The notes under the pieces are model-generated. The model saw only the letters and a program-made list of their open reading frames with translations. It was not told where the DNA came from and made no database searches. From Pseudaquidulcibacter sp041917055 (GTDB lineage Bacteria > Pseudomonadota > Alphaproteobacteria > Caulobacterales > Aquidulcibacteraceae): a stretch of 64,000 nucleotides of DNA. Position 1 is the first letter of the stretch. Every line of letters begins with the position of its first letter. The position numbers were made by a program, and so were the translations under genes. Below are positions 16,051 through 24,356 of the stretch, piece after piece. The stretch spans positions 49,169-113,168 of the forward strand of contig JAYRYJ010000011.1 in NCBI GenBank assembly GCA_041917055.1, given 5' to 3'.

Positions 16051-16108
16051 AAATTTGCCCTTGGCAAATTTTTTAGATTAGTTTGCCAAATTTCAAAGAA
16101 ATTTGGAG
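16051..16108 (+). promoter_or_regulatory. rpsA leader with mutually exclusive hairpins
   Basis: Segment 1 AAATTTGCC (16051-16059) pairs with segment 2 GGCAAATTT (16063-16071), giving a hairpin that runs into TTTTTT, a terminator shape. Segment 2 can instead pair TTGGCAAA (16061-16068) with TTTGCCAA (16082-16089). Segment 3 CCAAATTT (16086-16093) can pair with AAATTTGG (16099-16106), hiding the first bases of the GGAG ribosome site (16105-16108). The structures compete, as in attenuators. Whether they regulate rpsA is inference. Confidence 0.55.
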
Positions 16109-16114
16109 ATATTT

Positions 16115-17803
16115 ATGACATTAACACCTACACGTGATGATTTTGCAGCCATGCTTGATGCGTCTTTTGGTAAAGACGGCCTGAGCGAAGGCAAAGTTGT
16201 TGGCGCAACCATCACAAGCTTAGAAAATGATTTTGCGGTTTTGGACGTCGGTCTTAAAACCGAAGGCCGCGTTCCTTTGCGTGAATTCGGCTTTGAAGCC
16301 AAAGACCTTAAAGTTGGTCAAACTGTTGAAGTTTATCTTGACCGTATCGAAAATGCTTTGGGCGAAGCAGTAATCAGCCGCGAAAAAGCGCGCCGCGAAG
16401 AAGCATGGACCCGCCTTGAAGAACAATTCGCAAAAGGCGAGCAGGTTATGGGTATGGTTACCGGTCGTGTTAAAGGCGGCTTTAACGTTGATTTGGGCGG
16501 CGCAAGTGCATTCTTGCCTGGTTCCCAAGTTGATGTTCGCCCTATCCGTGACGTCGGCCCAATGATGAATGTTGATCAACCATTCGTAATTTTGAAAATG
16601 GATCGTCAACGCGGCAATATCGTTGTTTCACGTCGTTCAATTCTTGAAAATGAACGCAATGATGCGCGCGGTGAAGTTGTTGCCAATCTTCAAGAAGGCG
16701 AAATCAAAGAAGGTACAGTTAAAAACATCACTGATTACGGTGCATTCGTTGATTTGGGCGGTGTTGACGGCCTTCTTCACGTTACTGATATTTCGTGGAA
16801 ACGCATCACGCACCCATCGCAAGTTTTGAATGTCGGTGACATGGTTAAAGTTCAGATTGTTAAAATCAATCCTGATACGCACCGCATTTCATTAGGCATG
16901 AAACAATTGAATTCTGACCCTTGGGAATCTGTGCATCAGAAATACCCACTTGGCGCGAAACTTCATGGCAAAATCACTAATATCACTGATTATGGTGCAT
17001 TTGTTGAGCTTGAAGATGGCGTTGAAGGTCTTGTTCACGTTTCTGAAATGTCTTGGACTAAGAAAAACGTTCACCCATCAAAAATCGTTACTCAAGACCA
17101 AGAAGTCGATGTTCTTGTTATTGATGTTGATGAAGACAAACGCCGCATTTCTTTGGGCATGAAACAAGCGCAAAGCAATCCTTGGGAAACTTTCGTTGCA
17201 AATCACCCAATCGGCACAGTTCTTAAAGGCGAAATCAAAAACATCACTGAATTCGGCCTATTCATCGGCGTTTCCGACGATTTGGATGGCATGGTTCACA
17301 TGTCTGATATTGATTGGGCACTTCAAGGCGAAGACGCAATCAAGAAATACAAAAAAGGCGACGAAGTCGAAGCCAAAGTTCTTGACGTTGACGTCGAAAA
17401 AGAACGTATTTCCTTGGGTATCAAACAAGTTGCCGGTGATCCATTGGCTGCTAATGAAGGCATCAGAAAAGGCCAAACCATCACTTGCACAATTGTTGAA
17501 GTTGCAACCGGCGGTATCGAAGTTTCATTCGGCCAAGACAATGTGATGCGCGCATTCATTCGCAAATCTGATTTGTCACGCGACCGCGCTGAACAACGCC
17601 CTGACCGCTTTGCAGTCGGCGACCGTATTGACGCAGCAGTAACCGCAATCGATAAAGCAACCCGCAAGGTCTCTTTGTCAATCAAAGCACTTGAAATGGC
17701 AGAAGAAAAAGACGCAATCGCACAATTCGGTTCGTCTGATTCCGGTGCTTCATTGGGCGATATTTTGGGCGCAGCGCTTAAGAAAAAAGAAACTGAAGCC
17801 TAA
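16115..17803 (+). CDS. rpsA: 30S ribosomal protein S1
   Basis: The largest ribosomal protein, which binds mRNA and unfolds it for initiation. 562 residues with six S1 (OB-fold) repeats. The pattern G-x-(I/V)-x-N-I-T-(D/E)-(Y/F)-G-A-F-V recurs (GTVKNITDYGAFVDLGGVDG, GKITNITDYGAFVELEDG, GEIKNITEFGLFIGV), each repeat closing with RISLGMKQ-like strands. The ATG at 16115 has GGAG 6 bases upstream and is preferred to the in-frame TTG at 16103, which lies inside the leader hairpin. The gene has an unusual structured leader and a strong terminator. ihfB follows, as is usual in this group. Confidence 0.96.
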   Translation: MTLTPTRDDFAAMLDASFGKDGLSEGKVVGATITSLENDFAVLDVGLKTEGRVPLREFGFEAKDLKVGQTVEVYLDRIENALGEAVISREKARREEAWTRLEEQFAKGEQVMGMVTGRVKGGFNVDLGGASAFLPGSQVDVRPIRDVGPMMNVDQPFVILKMDRQRGNIVVSRRSILENERNDARGEVVANLQEGEIKEGTVKNITDYGAFVDLGGVDGLLHVTDISWKRITHPSQVLNVGDMVKVQIVKINPDTHRISLGMKQLNSDPWESVHQKYPLGAKLHGKITNITDYGAFVELEDGVEGLVHVSEMSWTKKNVHPSKIVTQDQEVDVLVIDVDEDKRRISLGMKQAQSNPWETFVANHPIGTVLKGEIKNITEFGLFIGVSDDLDGMVHMSDIDWALQGEDAIKKYKKGDEVEAKVLDVDVEKERISLGIKQVAGDPLAANEGIRKGQTITCTIVEVATGGIEVSFGQDNVMRAFIRKSDLSRDRAEQRPDRFAVGDRIDAAVTAIDKATRKVSLSIKALEMAEEKDAIAQFGSSDSGASLGDILGAALKKKETEA

Positions 17804-17830
17804 TTACTGCATAATTATTAACTTTGATAA

Positions 17831-17864
17831 CGGGCCAGTTTATTGAACTGGCTCGTTTTTTTTT
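17831..17864 (+). terminator. Rho-independent terminator of rpsA
   Basis: Stem CGGGCCAGTT (17831-17840) with AACTGGCTCG (17846-17855), then about nine T, 27 bases after the stop. Confidence 0.92.
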
Positions 17865-18106
17865 TATTTAGAGCAAAAATTGCGGCTGAATTACTCTAAA
17901 CCCCTTGCGCAATAAGGACTTTTTCTCTTTAATGCACTCACGAGTAAAATTGAGTTTTTCGCTTGAACGCCTTGGTATTCCCGTGGCGGCGATTTGCGCA
18001 ATATAATAGTTTGTAAGTTATGGGCATTAGTATTATGAAACGCCTGTGGGGGGCGCGCTTTATACCAAGCCTTTTGCTAGATTTCAAAATTACGGAGGAC
18101 ACAAAA

Positions 18107-18403
18107 GTGCTGCGTTCTGAATTAGTTGCAAAATTGGCGGCAGAGAATCCGCACCTTTTTTATGGTGACGTTGAGCGTGTCGTCGATACTATTCTTGAGG
18201 AAATATCCGCCGCTTTGGTTCGGGGCGACAGGGTGGAATTACGCGGTTTCGGGGCTTTCTCCGCACGCGAAAGAAATGAGCGCGTCGGACGAAATCCTCG
18301 CACCGGCGAACAAGTTAAAGTTAAGGGCAAACGTGCCCCATTCTTCAAAGCCGGAAAAGAACTCCGTGAACGCCTCAATGATGGGGTTGATTTGGGGGAA
18401 TAA
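18107..18403 (+). CDS. ihfB: Integration host factor subunit beta
   Basis: DNA-bending protein of the HU/IHF family; with IHF-alpha it shapes promoters, including sigma-54 promoters such as those of the flagellins here. 98 residues from a GTG start (LRSELVAKLAAENPHLF) with a strong ribosome site GGAGGA about 7 bases upstream. The DNA-binding arm GRNPRTGEQVKV and the GFGAFSARER block are intact. An in-frame ATG at 18020 would add 29 residues unlike any IHF and is rejected. 237 bases separate it from the rpsA terminator; a TATAAT box at 18003-18008 may belong to its promoter. Confidence 0.94.
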   Translation: MLRSELVAKLAAENPHLFYGDVERVVDTILEEISAALVRGDRVELRGFGAFSARERNERVGRNPRTGEQVKVKGKRAPFFKAGKELRERLNDGVDLGE

Positions 18404-18556
18404 TTCTATTCAGTGAATTTGGTAATTTGGCGCTTTCTCTTGCGCAGATTAAGTATTAAGAATTAAGCGTTCTGTTACTGTCTAGTTCTGGTTTTTCAGC
18501 GGTTGCATCGGCTATCATTGTGTGCTTGTCTCCAAATATATAAAAAGGAGGCATAA

Positions 18557-18955
18557 ATGGGTTTTGCATCAGAATTTAAAGAATTTATTGCACGTGGCAA
18601 TGTCGTTGATTTGGCGGTTGGCGTTGTAATCGGCGGTGCATTTGGCAAAATTGTTGATAGTTTCGTTAAAGATTTAATCATGCCGATTGTTGGTGTTTTC
18701 ACCGGCGGCCTTGATATGGCATCAATGAAAATCGTTCTAAAGGCCGCCGACGAAATTGCAAAAAAGCCCGAAGTCGCGATTACATATGGCAATTTTTTGA
18801 ATGCAATAATTTCGTTTTTGATTGTGGCGCTCGCAATATTTATGATGATTAAAGCCATAAATAAATTACGCGCACCGGCAATAGTCGAAGATGCACCGCC
18901 CCCTCCGACGGAAGTCTTATTGGGTGAAATCCGCGATTTATTGAAAAAGAAATAG
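18557..18955 (+). CDS. mscL: Large-conductance mechanosensitive channel
   Basis: Pentameric inner-membrane pore that opens under osmotic downshock. 132 residues: N-terminal amphipathic helix (FASEFKEFIARGNVVDLAVG), first transmembrane helix (VVIGGAFGKIVDSFVKDLIM), periplasmic loop, second transmembrane helix (NAIISFLIVALAIFMMIKAI) and a cytoplasmic helix. Strong AAGGAGG ribosome site. Monocistronic, ending at a two-way terminator. Confidence 0.95.
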   Translation: MGFASEFKEFIARGNVVDLAVGVVIGGAFGKIVDSFVKDLIMPIVGVFTGGLDMASMKIVLKAADEIAKKPEVAITYGNFLNAIISFLIVALAIFMMIKAINKLRAPAIVEDAPPPPTEVLLGEIRDLLKKK

Positions 18956-18960
18956 AAAAA

Positions 18961-18980
18961 GGGGCGGAATTTTCCGCCCC
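18961..18980. terminator. Bidirectional terminator between mscL and the TBDR gene
   Basis: Perfect stem GGGGCGGAA and TTCCGCCCC with a two-base loop. The A-run on its left gives the T-run for the minus-strand receptor gene; on the plus side the run is weaker. Confidence 0.8.
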
Positions 18981-19011
18981 TAAATCATTGTCCAAATTTA
19001 TAGCTTTCGTC

Positions 19012-21714
19012 CTAAAACTTGTGCTTGATTTCTACGAAATAGGCTCGACCGATAGAATCGAACCATTTGCTATTATAATATGGATAGCTTTCCCAGGTTG
19101 CATCCTTTTTCGGGTCGGTGTCCAATAGATTATTGACACTAAACGAAATTTCGGTTGCAGGGTTAAGTTGGAAATTAACATTGCCATTGAATAAATAGCT
19201 TGCACCCGTCCAACCATCTTCCGCCCAATTTTGCAATTTGCCGAGGCGTTTTCCGGTTAAAGTGAAGTTCCAGGGGCCTTTTTCAAATCCAACAGTCAAA
19301 GTGGTCTTTTCTTTCGGAATTGTGTAGCCGCTATCAACCGCCAATTGGTCAAGTTCAGCATCACCCTCATATTGCACCGAAGTATGGTCAAATACGACAG
19401 TGTGATTTAGGCCAAAACGATATTTACCATAAGAAACCGGAAGGGTGTAATTCACGCTAATATCAACCCCACTTGTATCTTCGCGCGATACGTTAATTGG
19501 ATTAATATAGACATGAGTAATATCACCGTTCTCGTCACGGAATACGCGTGCAATTGCATCAAGGCAGGTTGGTGATGTTGTGACAACCGGTTTTCCGCTT
19601 TCGGTTTGACCCAAACGGCAATCGGCCTCGTCGCGCAATAATTGATCTGTGCTCAAATCTTGAACCTGATCGCGCATTTGCACTTTGAAATAATCGACTG
19701 AAATGTCAAAATTGCGCATTGGCTGGAATACAAAACCGGCATTGAAACTTTTTGAGGTTTCAGGTTTCAAATTATCCGATCCTTCGCGGTGTTTAAGGAT
19801 ATCCAAATCGGCATAATCCGAACATGCACCTGCCTCATAGACACGGCAATTGTAATAATCGGTAACAGTTGGGTGGAATAAATCAAGATTCGCAAAAACA
19901 TAATGCAAATCCGGTGCGCGGAACCCTGTGCCATAAGCAGCACGCAATAATAAGGTTTTTATCGGACGATATTCAAGGCCTGCATTATAGGTGACTTTGC
20001 CAATGTCATTGTCACCAAAGCTAAAACCATCGTAACGCGCAGCGGCTTTGGCTTCTAATTGCGTCAAAAGCGGCAAATTGAATTCCATGCCGAATGCGCC
20101 ATGATTACGTTCACCTGCGCCCGATGTTGCCGCATAGGCGTAATAATAGCCGAAATCAGTGGCATTATCGTTTGGTTTGACGCTATAAGACTGGGTATCC
20201 ACTTCAGCAACCATAGCCATACTGACAGGGCCGGCTGGAAGTTTGAAAAGCTCATCCTTAGTGACCACCAAATTCAAACCCGTAGTCTGTGAATAGGCGT
20301 CAGTCATCACTCTCTCAGTGATTGATTGCCATTGCGCAGGTGTCAAAGCGCGATAGAAATTTGACAAAGGCGCATTGAAAATCGGCAATCCCGAGCCAGT
20401 TACCCCGGTTTGTTCACCAAGGAAAAATTTGTTCGCTTTGGCTGCAACCGTCTGTGGGCTGGAGATATCAGAATCATAACGTGAATAATTGAAAGCCAAA
20501 TCATAATTCCAAGTTTCTGCCGCCGTACCTTTAATTCCGGTGGTCAAAGAAATGGTTTTAGATTTATTTTCGGTCATGTATGGTTCAAGACCGCCGGCTT
20601 CCTCTGGTGTGAAAATACGGCGCCAACGGTCGCGACCATCGGTGTCCGGATCTTCATTATAAAAGCGAATGGCATTGCCAGCGGCGTCTTGATAGCGCCA
20701 ATAAGTGACGTCATTCATCAATTTGGTCTCGGCAACACCTGCCTGCAAATTGGCATAAAGCGAGGTTTTGTCATTCAAATACAAATTCATTGCTGTATAA
20801 GTATTCAAAGACTGTTTTTGTGACGTGATTGTGCCATAAGAAATCGCCGCCTGCGAACCACAATATTGGTCATCATCAGTATCGGTGAACAATACCATTG
20901 TCCCGCCGGCAAGGTGTTTTACAGCGTCACATTGCGCCACTGTCGGAAAATCAGCGCTGCGATAAAAGTTCAAAACCGCATTGCGAGTTTCAGGGGTTGG
21001 CGCATCAAGACGTGAATCTTGGATTTCGCGGTCATATTGCCAAATCGGGTCTTTTTTATAAAGTTCAGCGCCAAAAACCAGGCTGAAATTATCTTTGGCA
21101 AATCCGGTCGAAAAAGTTCCAAGGTGTGATGTTCCGTCACCGCGTTCGGTAATCCCGAATTTATAAGAGGCAATAGTTTCATCAGTTTTTTCTTTTAGGG
21201 TAAAATTGATAACGCCTGCGACCGCATCGGAACCATAAATTGCCGATGCCGAACCCGAAAGGACCTCAATTTTCTCAATCATAGAAATCGGAATATTGGA
21301 AACATCGGCAAAATTCGAAAGGCCATTGAATGGCATTGGAAAATCCGCAACTCGTTTGCCATTAACCATCACCAAAGTGTGATTAGGACCAAGGCCGCGT
21401 AAATCCACTTGCGCGGCGCCCGGTGTCATAATCGCGCCGCCATAATCTTGTTCTGAAAGTGTGGCACCGCCGTTTTGGGTTACCGATTTCAAAACATCCG
21501 GCACGCTTGCATAACCACCCGCCTCAATTGTCGCCGCCGTTATGGTGGTAACTGGCGCAGGGCCCTCTTTATTAATGCGTTTGATGCGCGAACCAAGAAC
21601 CGTTACAACTTCCTCATTCGTTGGCGCAGTTTGTGCAGATACATTGGTTGCAAAAATACTTATTACACTTGCACCCATCAATAGTGCAAACTTGGTCTTA
21701 AATGGTTTCGACAA
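19012..21714 (-). CDS. TonB-dependent outer-membrane receptor
   Basis: About 900 residues. A signal peptide (KFALLMGASVISIFATNVSAQ) precedes a plug domain with VVTVLGSRIKR, VDLRGLGPNHTLVMVNGKR and AIYGSDAVAGVINF. A 22-strand barrel follows and ends in a C-terminal Phe (YFVEIKHKF), the usual assembly signal. The start is a TTG at 21714 with AAGGGG 7 bases upstream; an in-frame ATG at 21777 would add 21 residues before the signal peptide and is less likely. The plug resembles receptors often annotated for peptides or other organic nutrients; the ligand is unknown. It is divergent from a secreted cyanophycinase/isoaspartyl-peptidase fusion, suggesting import of that enzyme's substrate or product. 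Confidence 0.92.
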   Translation of the reverse strand: MSKPFKTKFALLMGASVISIFATNVSAQTAPTNEEVVTVLGSRIKRINKEGPAPVTTITAATIEAGGYASVPDVLKSVTQNGGATLSEQDYGGAIMTPGAAQVDLRGLGPNHTLVMVNGKRVADFPMPFNGLSNFADVSNIPISMIEKIEVLSGSASAIYGSDAVAGVINFTLKEKTDETIASYKFGITERGDGTSHLGTFSTGFAKDNFSLVFGAELYKKDPIWQYDREIQDSRLDAPTPETRNAVLNFYRSADFPTVAQCDAVKHLAGGTMVLFTDTDDDQYCGSQAAISYGTITSQKQSLNTYTAMNLYLNDKTSLYANLQAGVAETKLMNDVTYWRYQDAAGNAIRFYNEDPDTDGRDRWRRIFTPEEAGGLEPYMTENKSKTISLTTGIKGTAAETWNYDLAFNYSRYDSDISSPQTVAAKANKFFLGEQTGVTGSGLPIFNAPLSNFYRALTPAQWQSITERVMTDAYSQTTGLNLVVTKDELFKLPAGPVSMAMVAEVDTQSYSVKPNDNATDFGYYYAYAATSGAGERNHGAFGMEFNLPLLTQLEAKAAARYDGFSFGDNDIGKVTYNAGLEYRPIKTLLLRAAYGTGFRAPDLHYVFANLDLFHPTVTDYYNCRVYEAGACSDYADLDILKHREGSDNLKPETSKSFNAGFVFQPMRNFDISVDYFKVQMRDQVQDLSTDQLLRDEADCRLGQTESGKPVVTTSPTCLDAIARVFRDENGDITHVYINPINVSREDTSGVDISVNYTLPVSYGKYRFGLNHTVVFDHTSVQYEGDAELDQLAVDSGYTIPKEKTTLTVGFEKGPWNFTLTGKRLGKLQNWAEDGWTGASYLFNGNVNFQLNPATEISFSVNNLLDTDPKKDATWESYPYYNSKWFDSIGRAYFVEIKHKF

Positions 21715-21852
21715 TTCATTTCCCCTTAAAAAATCGAAACTTGCTAAAAATTTCGGCAAGTGGATAATTTGTGACAAACATTTGATTTGAAATCAAGAAA
21801 AATGTTGTAACAATTTTTGAAATGCTGCATTATGCTGCTGTTTTTGGCAACA

Positions 21853-22012
21853 AGAGCGCTGATACTTCAATTGGAATCGGACTGGCTTGTTCTTTTGCGT
21901 CGTGGCAGTGAGTTTTTTCTTGAGAATATTCCAATATTATCGGCGAAAAAACTCACTGTCACGCCACATAATACCTGCGCCATTCCTGTTCCACTTGAAG
22001 TATCACCGCTCT
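21853..22012. repeat. 160-base imperfect inverted repeat between divergent genes
   Basis: Outer arms AGAGCG..TGATACTTCAA (21853-21870) pair with TTGAAGTATCA..CGCTCT (21995-22012). The inner 18 bases GTGGCAGTGAGTTTTTTC (21902-21919) pair with GAAAAAACTCACTGTCAC (21945-21962) at 17 of 18 positions. The centre is AATATT-CC-AATATT at 21925-21938. Pairing continues with mismatches between these blocks, so nearly all 160 bases could fold into one hairpin. It stands 22 bases before the start codon of the peptidase fusion. Confidence 0.8.
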
Positions 22013-22034
22013 GACTGATTTTTAGGGGGAAATT

Positions 22035-24011
22035 ATGAATTGGTTTGTGCGTATTTTGGCGGTGTTCGCATTCTTAGTTTCGCCTTTGGTTGCGAACGCA
22101 AAAGAGTGGAAAAATACGGCGTCCCTAAAAACTTTCTTAATTGGTGATGAAAATGCCAAAACCCCGGGCAGTGTCGGATATGGCATACTCATGTCCGGTG
22201 GCGGCGATTGGTCCTATGACGCTTTTCGTTGGTTTGCCGCAAAGGCCGGAAACGGACATATCGTAATTCTGCGCGCTCCCGATGCTGACGCAACCACCGA
22301 GGATATGATCGGAACGCAAACCGAAATGTTCAATGATGTTAAAGGCTTCACCTCAATCAGAACTTTTGCCTTTTTTGACCGTTCGGCAAGTTTTGATAAG
22401 GATTTATTGGCTGCAATCAAAAGCGCGGATGGTATTTTCCTCGCAGGTGGGGATCAAAGCCGTTATGTCAGATATTGGCGCGGCACACCTGTTGAAAAGG
22501 CGATAGAGGCACATGTTGCCGCGAATAAGCCATTGGGCGGCACTTCAGCTGGCCTCGCGGTGCAGGGACAGTTTTTATATGGCGCGATGGATGGCGGATC
22601 GATAACTTCTGCCGAAGCCTTGCCAGATCCATTGGGCAAAGCGGTGACAATTGAAACCGATTTTCTAAATTTTCCTATTTTCAAGAATTTTATCACTGAT
22701 AGCCATTTTAAAGAACGCAATCGTCAGGGCCGTTTGGTGGCGTTTATGGCGAAATCCTTAAAAATGGGTGCTGGTAAAATATATGGCATAGGTATTGATG
22801 AACAAACCGCGCTTTGTGTTGAAAAAGATGGCAGCGCTAAATTATTCTCCAATATTGATGGTGCTGCATGGCTTTTTGATTTTGCAGATGCCCCAATCGC
22901 CCAAATAAACAAGCCGCTTGAGGTGAAAAACTTGAGCGTTCAAGGCATTGGCACCAATTCAAAATTCGACTTCAATACGAAAAAAGTTGAAAACCCCAAA
23001 TTTGTCCGCCAGTATGAGATAAAAAATGGGGAGATGAAACAGAAAATGAAATGGACTTTGGCAATTCACGGCGGGGCAGGGGTTATCGAACCAGGCGATC
23101 TTACCCCTGAATTAGAAGTTAAATATCGTGCGGGTCTTGATGCCGCTTTACAAGCGGGTGAAAAAATCCTGTCAAATGGTGGTTCGTCACTTGATGCCGT
23201 TGAGGCGACGGTCAAGGTTTTGGAAGACAATCCTTTATTCAATGCCGGAAAAGGCGCGGTCTTCACTGCTCAAGGCACCAACGAACTTGATGCTGCAATT
23301 ATGGATGGTAAAACTACCAAGGCGGGCGCTGTTGCGGGCGTAACTCGCACCAAAAACCCAATTTCTTTGGCGCGCGCAGTAATGGAATATTCGGGCCGCT
23401 TATTTTTGGCGCGCGACGGGGCGGATAGATTTTCAATTGAAAACGGCCTGCCACAGGTGGATCCGTCTTATTATTATACCGAAGAAAGATGGCAACAATT
23501 ACAAAAATGGCGCGCCAAAAAATTCTCACAAATTGACCAAACCCATATTTTTGGAACAGTTGGCGCTGTTGCAATCGACAATGACGGCAATCTTGCCGCC
23601 GCCACTTCAACCGGCGGCCTGACGGGGAAAGTTTTCGGGCGCATTGGCGACACACCCGTTATTGGCGCGGGGACGATTGCGATTAATGGCGTTTGCGCTG
23701 TTTCGGCGACCGGAACCGGCGAATATTTTATTCGCGAAAGCGCGGCGCGCCAAATCTGCGATAGAATCAAATGGAATAAGCAAGATATAAATTCCGCCGC
23801 TTATGATACTATTATGGCAATCGGTGAATTGGGTGGCGATGGCGGCCTTATCGCCATGGACGGTGAGGGGAATGTCGCTTTTGCCATAAATGACATTGGC
23901 ATGTATCGCGGCATAGTAAGCGCGACCCATAAGCGCGAAACTTCTATTTACCCCGACGACACAATAAAAGCCGCCGGAAAAACCGCAAAAACCTCGAAAG
24001 AAATGCATTAA
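22035..24011 (+). CDS. Secreted fusion: cyanophycinase-like S51 peptidase + isoaspartyl peptidase/asparaginase
   Basis: 658 residues with two hydrolase domains. A signal peptide (ILAVFAFLVSPLVANA) sends it to the periplasm. Domain 1 (about 25-335) matches peptidase S51/cyanophycinase: GGTSAG holds the nucleophilic Ser, and DSHFKERNRQGRL carries the His and basic residues conserved in cyanophycinases. Domain 2 (about 337-650) is an N-terminal-nucleophile isoaspartyl peptidase/asparaginase: LAIHGGAGVIEPGD, FNAGKGAVFT, and the self-cleavage site at the Gly-Thr of FGTVGAVAIDNDG, where Thr becomes the nucleophile; AATSTGGLTGK follows. Known cyanophycinases release beta-Asp-Arg dipeptides and isoaspartyl dipeptidases split them, so one polypeptide could do both steps. 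The actual substrate is inferred; beta-aspartyl or N-terminal Asp peptides are alternatives. Ribosome site AGGGGG precedes the ATG. Confidence 0.88.
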   Translation: MNWFVRILAVFAFLVSPLVANAKEWKNTASLKTFLIGDENAKTPGSVGYGILMSGGGDWSYDAFRWFAAKAGNGHIVILRAPDADATTEDMIGTQTEMFNDVKGFTSIRTFAFFDRSASFDKDLLAAIKSADGIFLAGGDQSRYVRYWRGTPVEKAIEAHVAANKPLGGTSAGLAVQGQFLYGAMDGGSITSAEALPDPLGKAVTIETDFLNFPIFKNFITDSHFKERNRQGRLVAFMAKSLKMGAGKIYGIGIDEQTALCVEKDGSAKLFSNIDGAAWLFDFADAPIAQINKPLEVKNLSVQGIGTNSKFDFNTKKVENPKFVRQYEIKNGEMKQKMKWTLAIHGGAGVIEPGDLTPELEVKYRAGLDAALQAGEKILSNGGSSLDAVEATVKVLEDNPLFNAGKGAVFTAQGTNELDAAIMDGKTTKAGAVAGVTRTKNPISLARAVMEYSGRLFLARDGADRFSIENGLPQVDPSYYYTEERWQQLQKWRAKKFSQIDQTHIFGTVGAVAIDNDGNLAAATSTGGLTGKVFGRIGDTPVIGAGTIAINGVCAVSATGTGEYFIRESAARQICDRIKWNKQDINSAAYDTIMAIGELGGDGGLIAMDGEGNVAFAINDIGMYRGIVSATHKRETSIYPDDTIKAAGKTAKTSKEMH

Positions 24012-24356
24012 TCTTTTTGGTGGCTTAATTGCGAATTGCGAATTGAGAATCAGGAATTAAGGGGGGCAAGTCTCTTTGCTTCCCAAGTCCATCTTTCTTG
24101 TTCGCTTTTGTTATTTGCAAATCAGTCAATGACACATGTCATTTTTGACATATAAAAACCCATATCTTTTTATCCGATTCCACTGACTTTGATTGGGTGT
24201 GAAGTGGATTGCGTTTGAAAATTGAATATTCAAAGCTCCAAAATACACATGTAAAATCAATACTTTATCGCGACGGCGATAAAAACTTCACCCTTATCCT
24301 TGAAAAATATATCTTATGATATATATTATAACATATCTTGATTGAAAGGAATAAAG
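24012..24356 (+). promoter_or_regulatory. 345-base regulatory region upstream of padR
   Basis: No gene seen. It holds inverted repeats ATGACA-CA-TGTCAT (24129-24142) and TTTATCGC-GACG-GCGATAAA (24264-24283), and a promoter-like TTGACA (24145-24150) with TTTTAT 17 bases later. The sequence just before the gene is described separately. Confidence 0.4.
24307..24324 (+). promoter_or_regulatory. Palindrome, candidate PadR operator
   Basis: ATATATC-TTAT-GATATAT, a perfect inverted repeat 32 bases before the padR start codon. PadR proteins often repress their own gene from such AT-rich dyads; binding here is inferred. Confidence 0.5.

Noticed and set aside
15881..16081. A 66-codon frame upstream of rpsA
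   Set aside because: It runs through the palindromic element and the leader hairpins; no ribosome site or family match.
18020..18106. N-terminal extension of ihfB from an ATG
   Set aside because: The GTG at 18107 has a strong ribosome site and gives the exact IHF-beta N-terminus.
17870..18106. A small gene between rpsA and ihfB
   Set aside because: No reading frame with a ribosome site was found; only a repeated TTGCGCAATA and a TATAAT box.
21817..22014. A 65-codon reading frame inside the long inverted repeat
   Set aside because: It is fully explained by the inverted repeat, has no ribosome site, and has no recognisable protein features.
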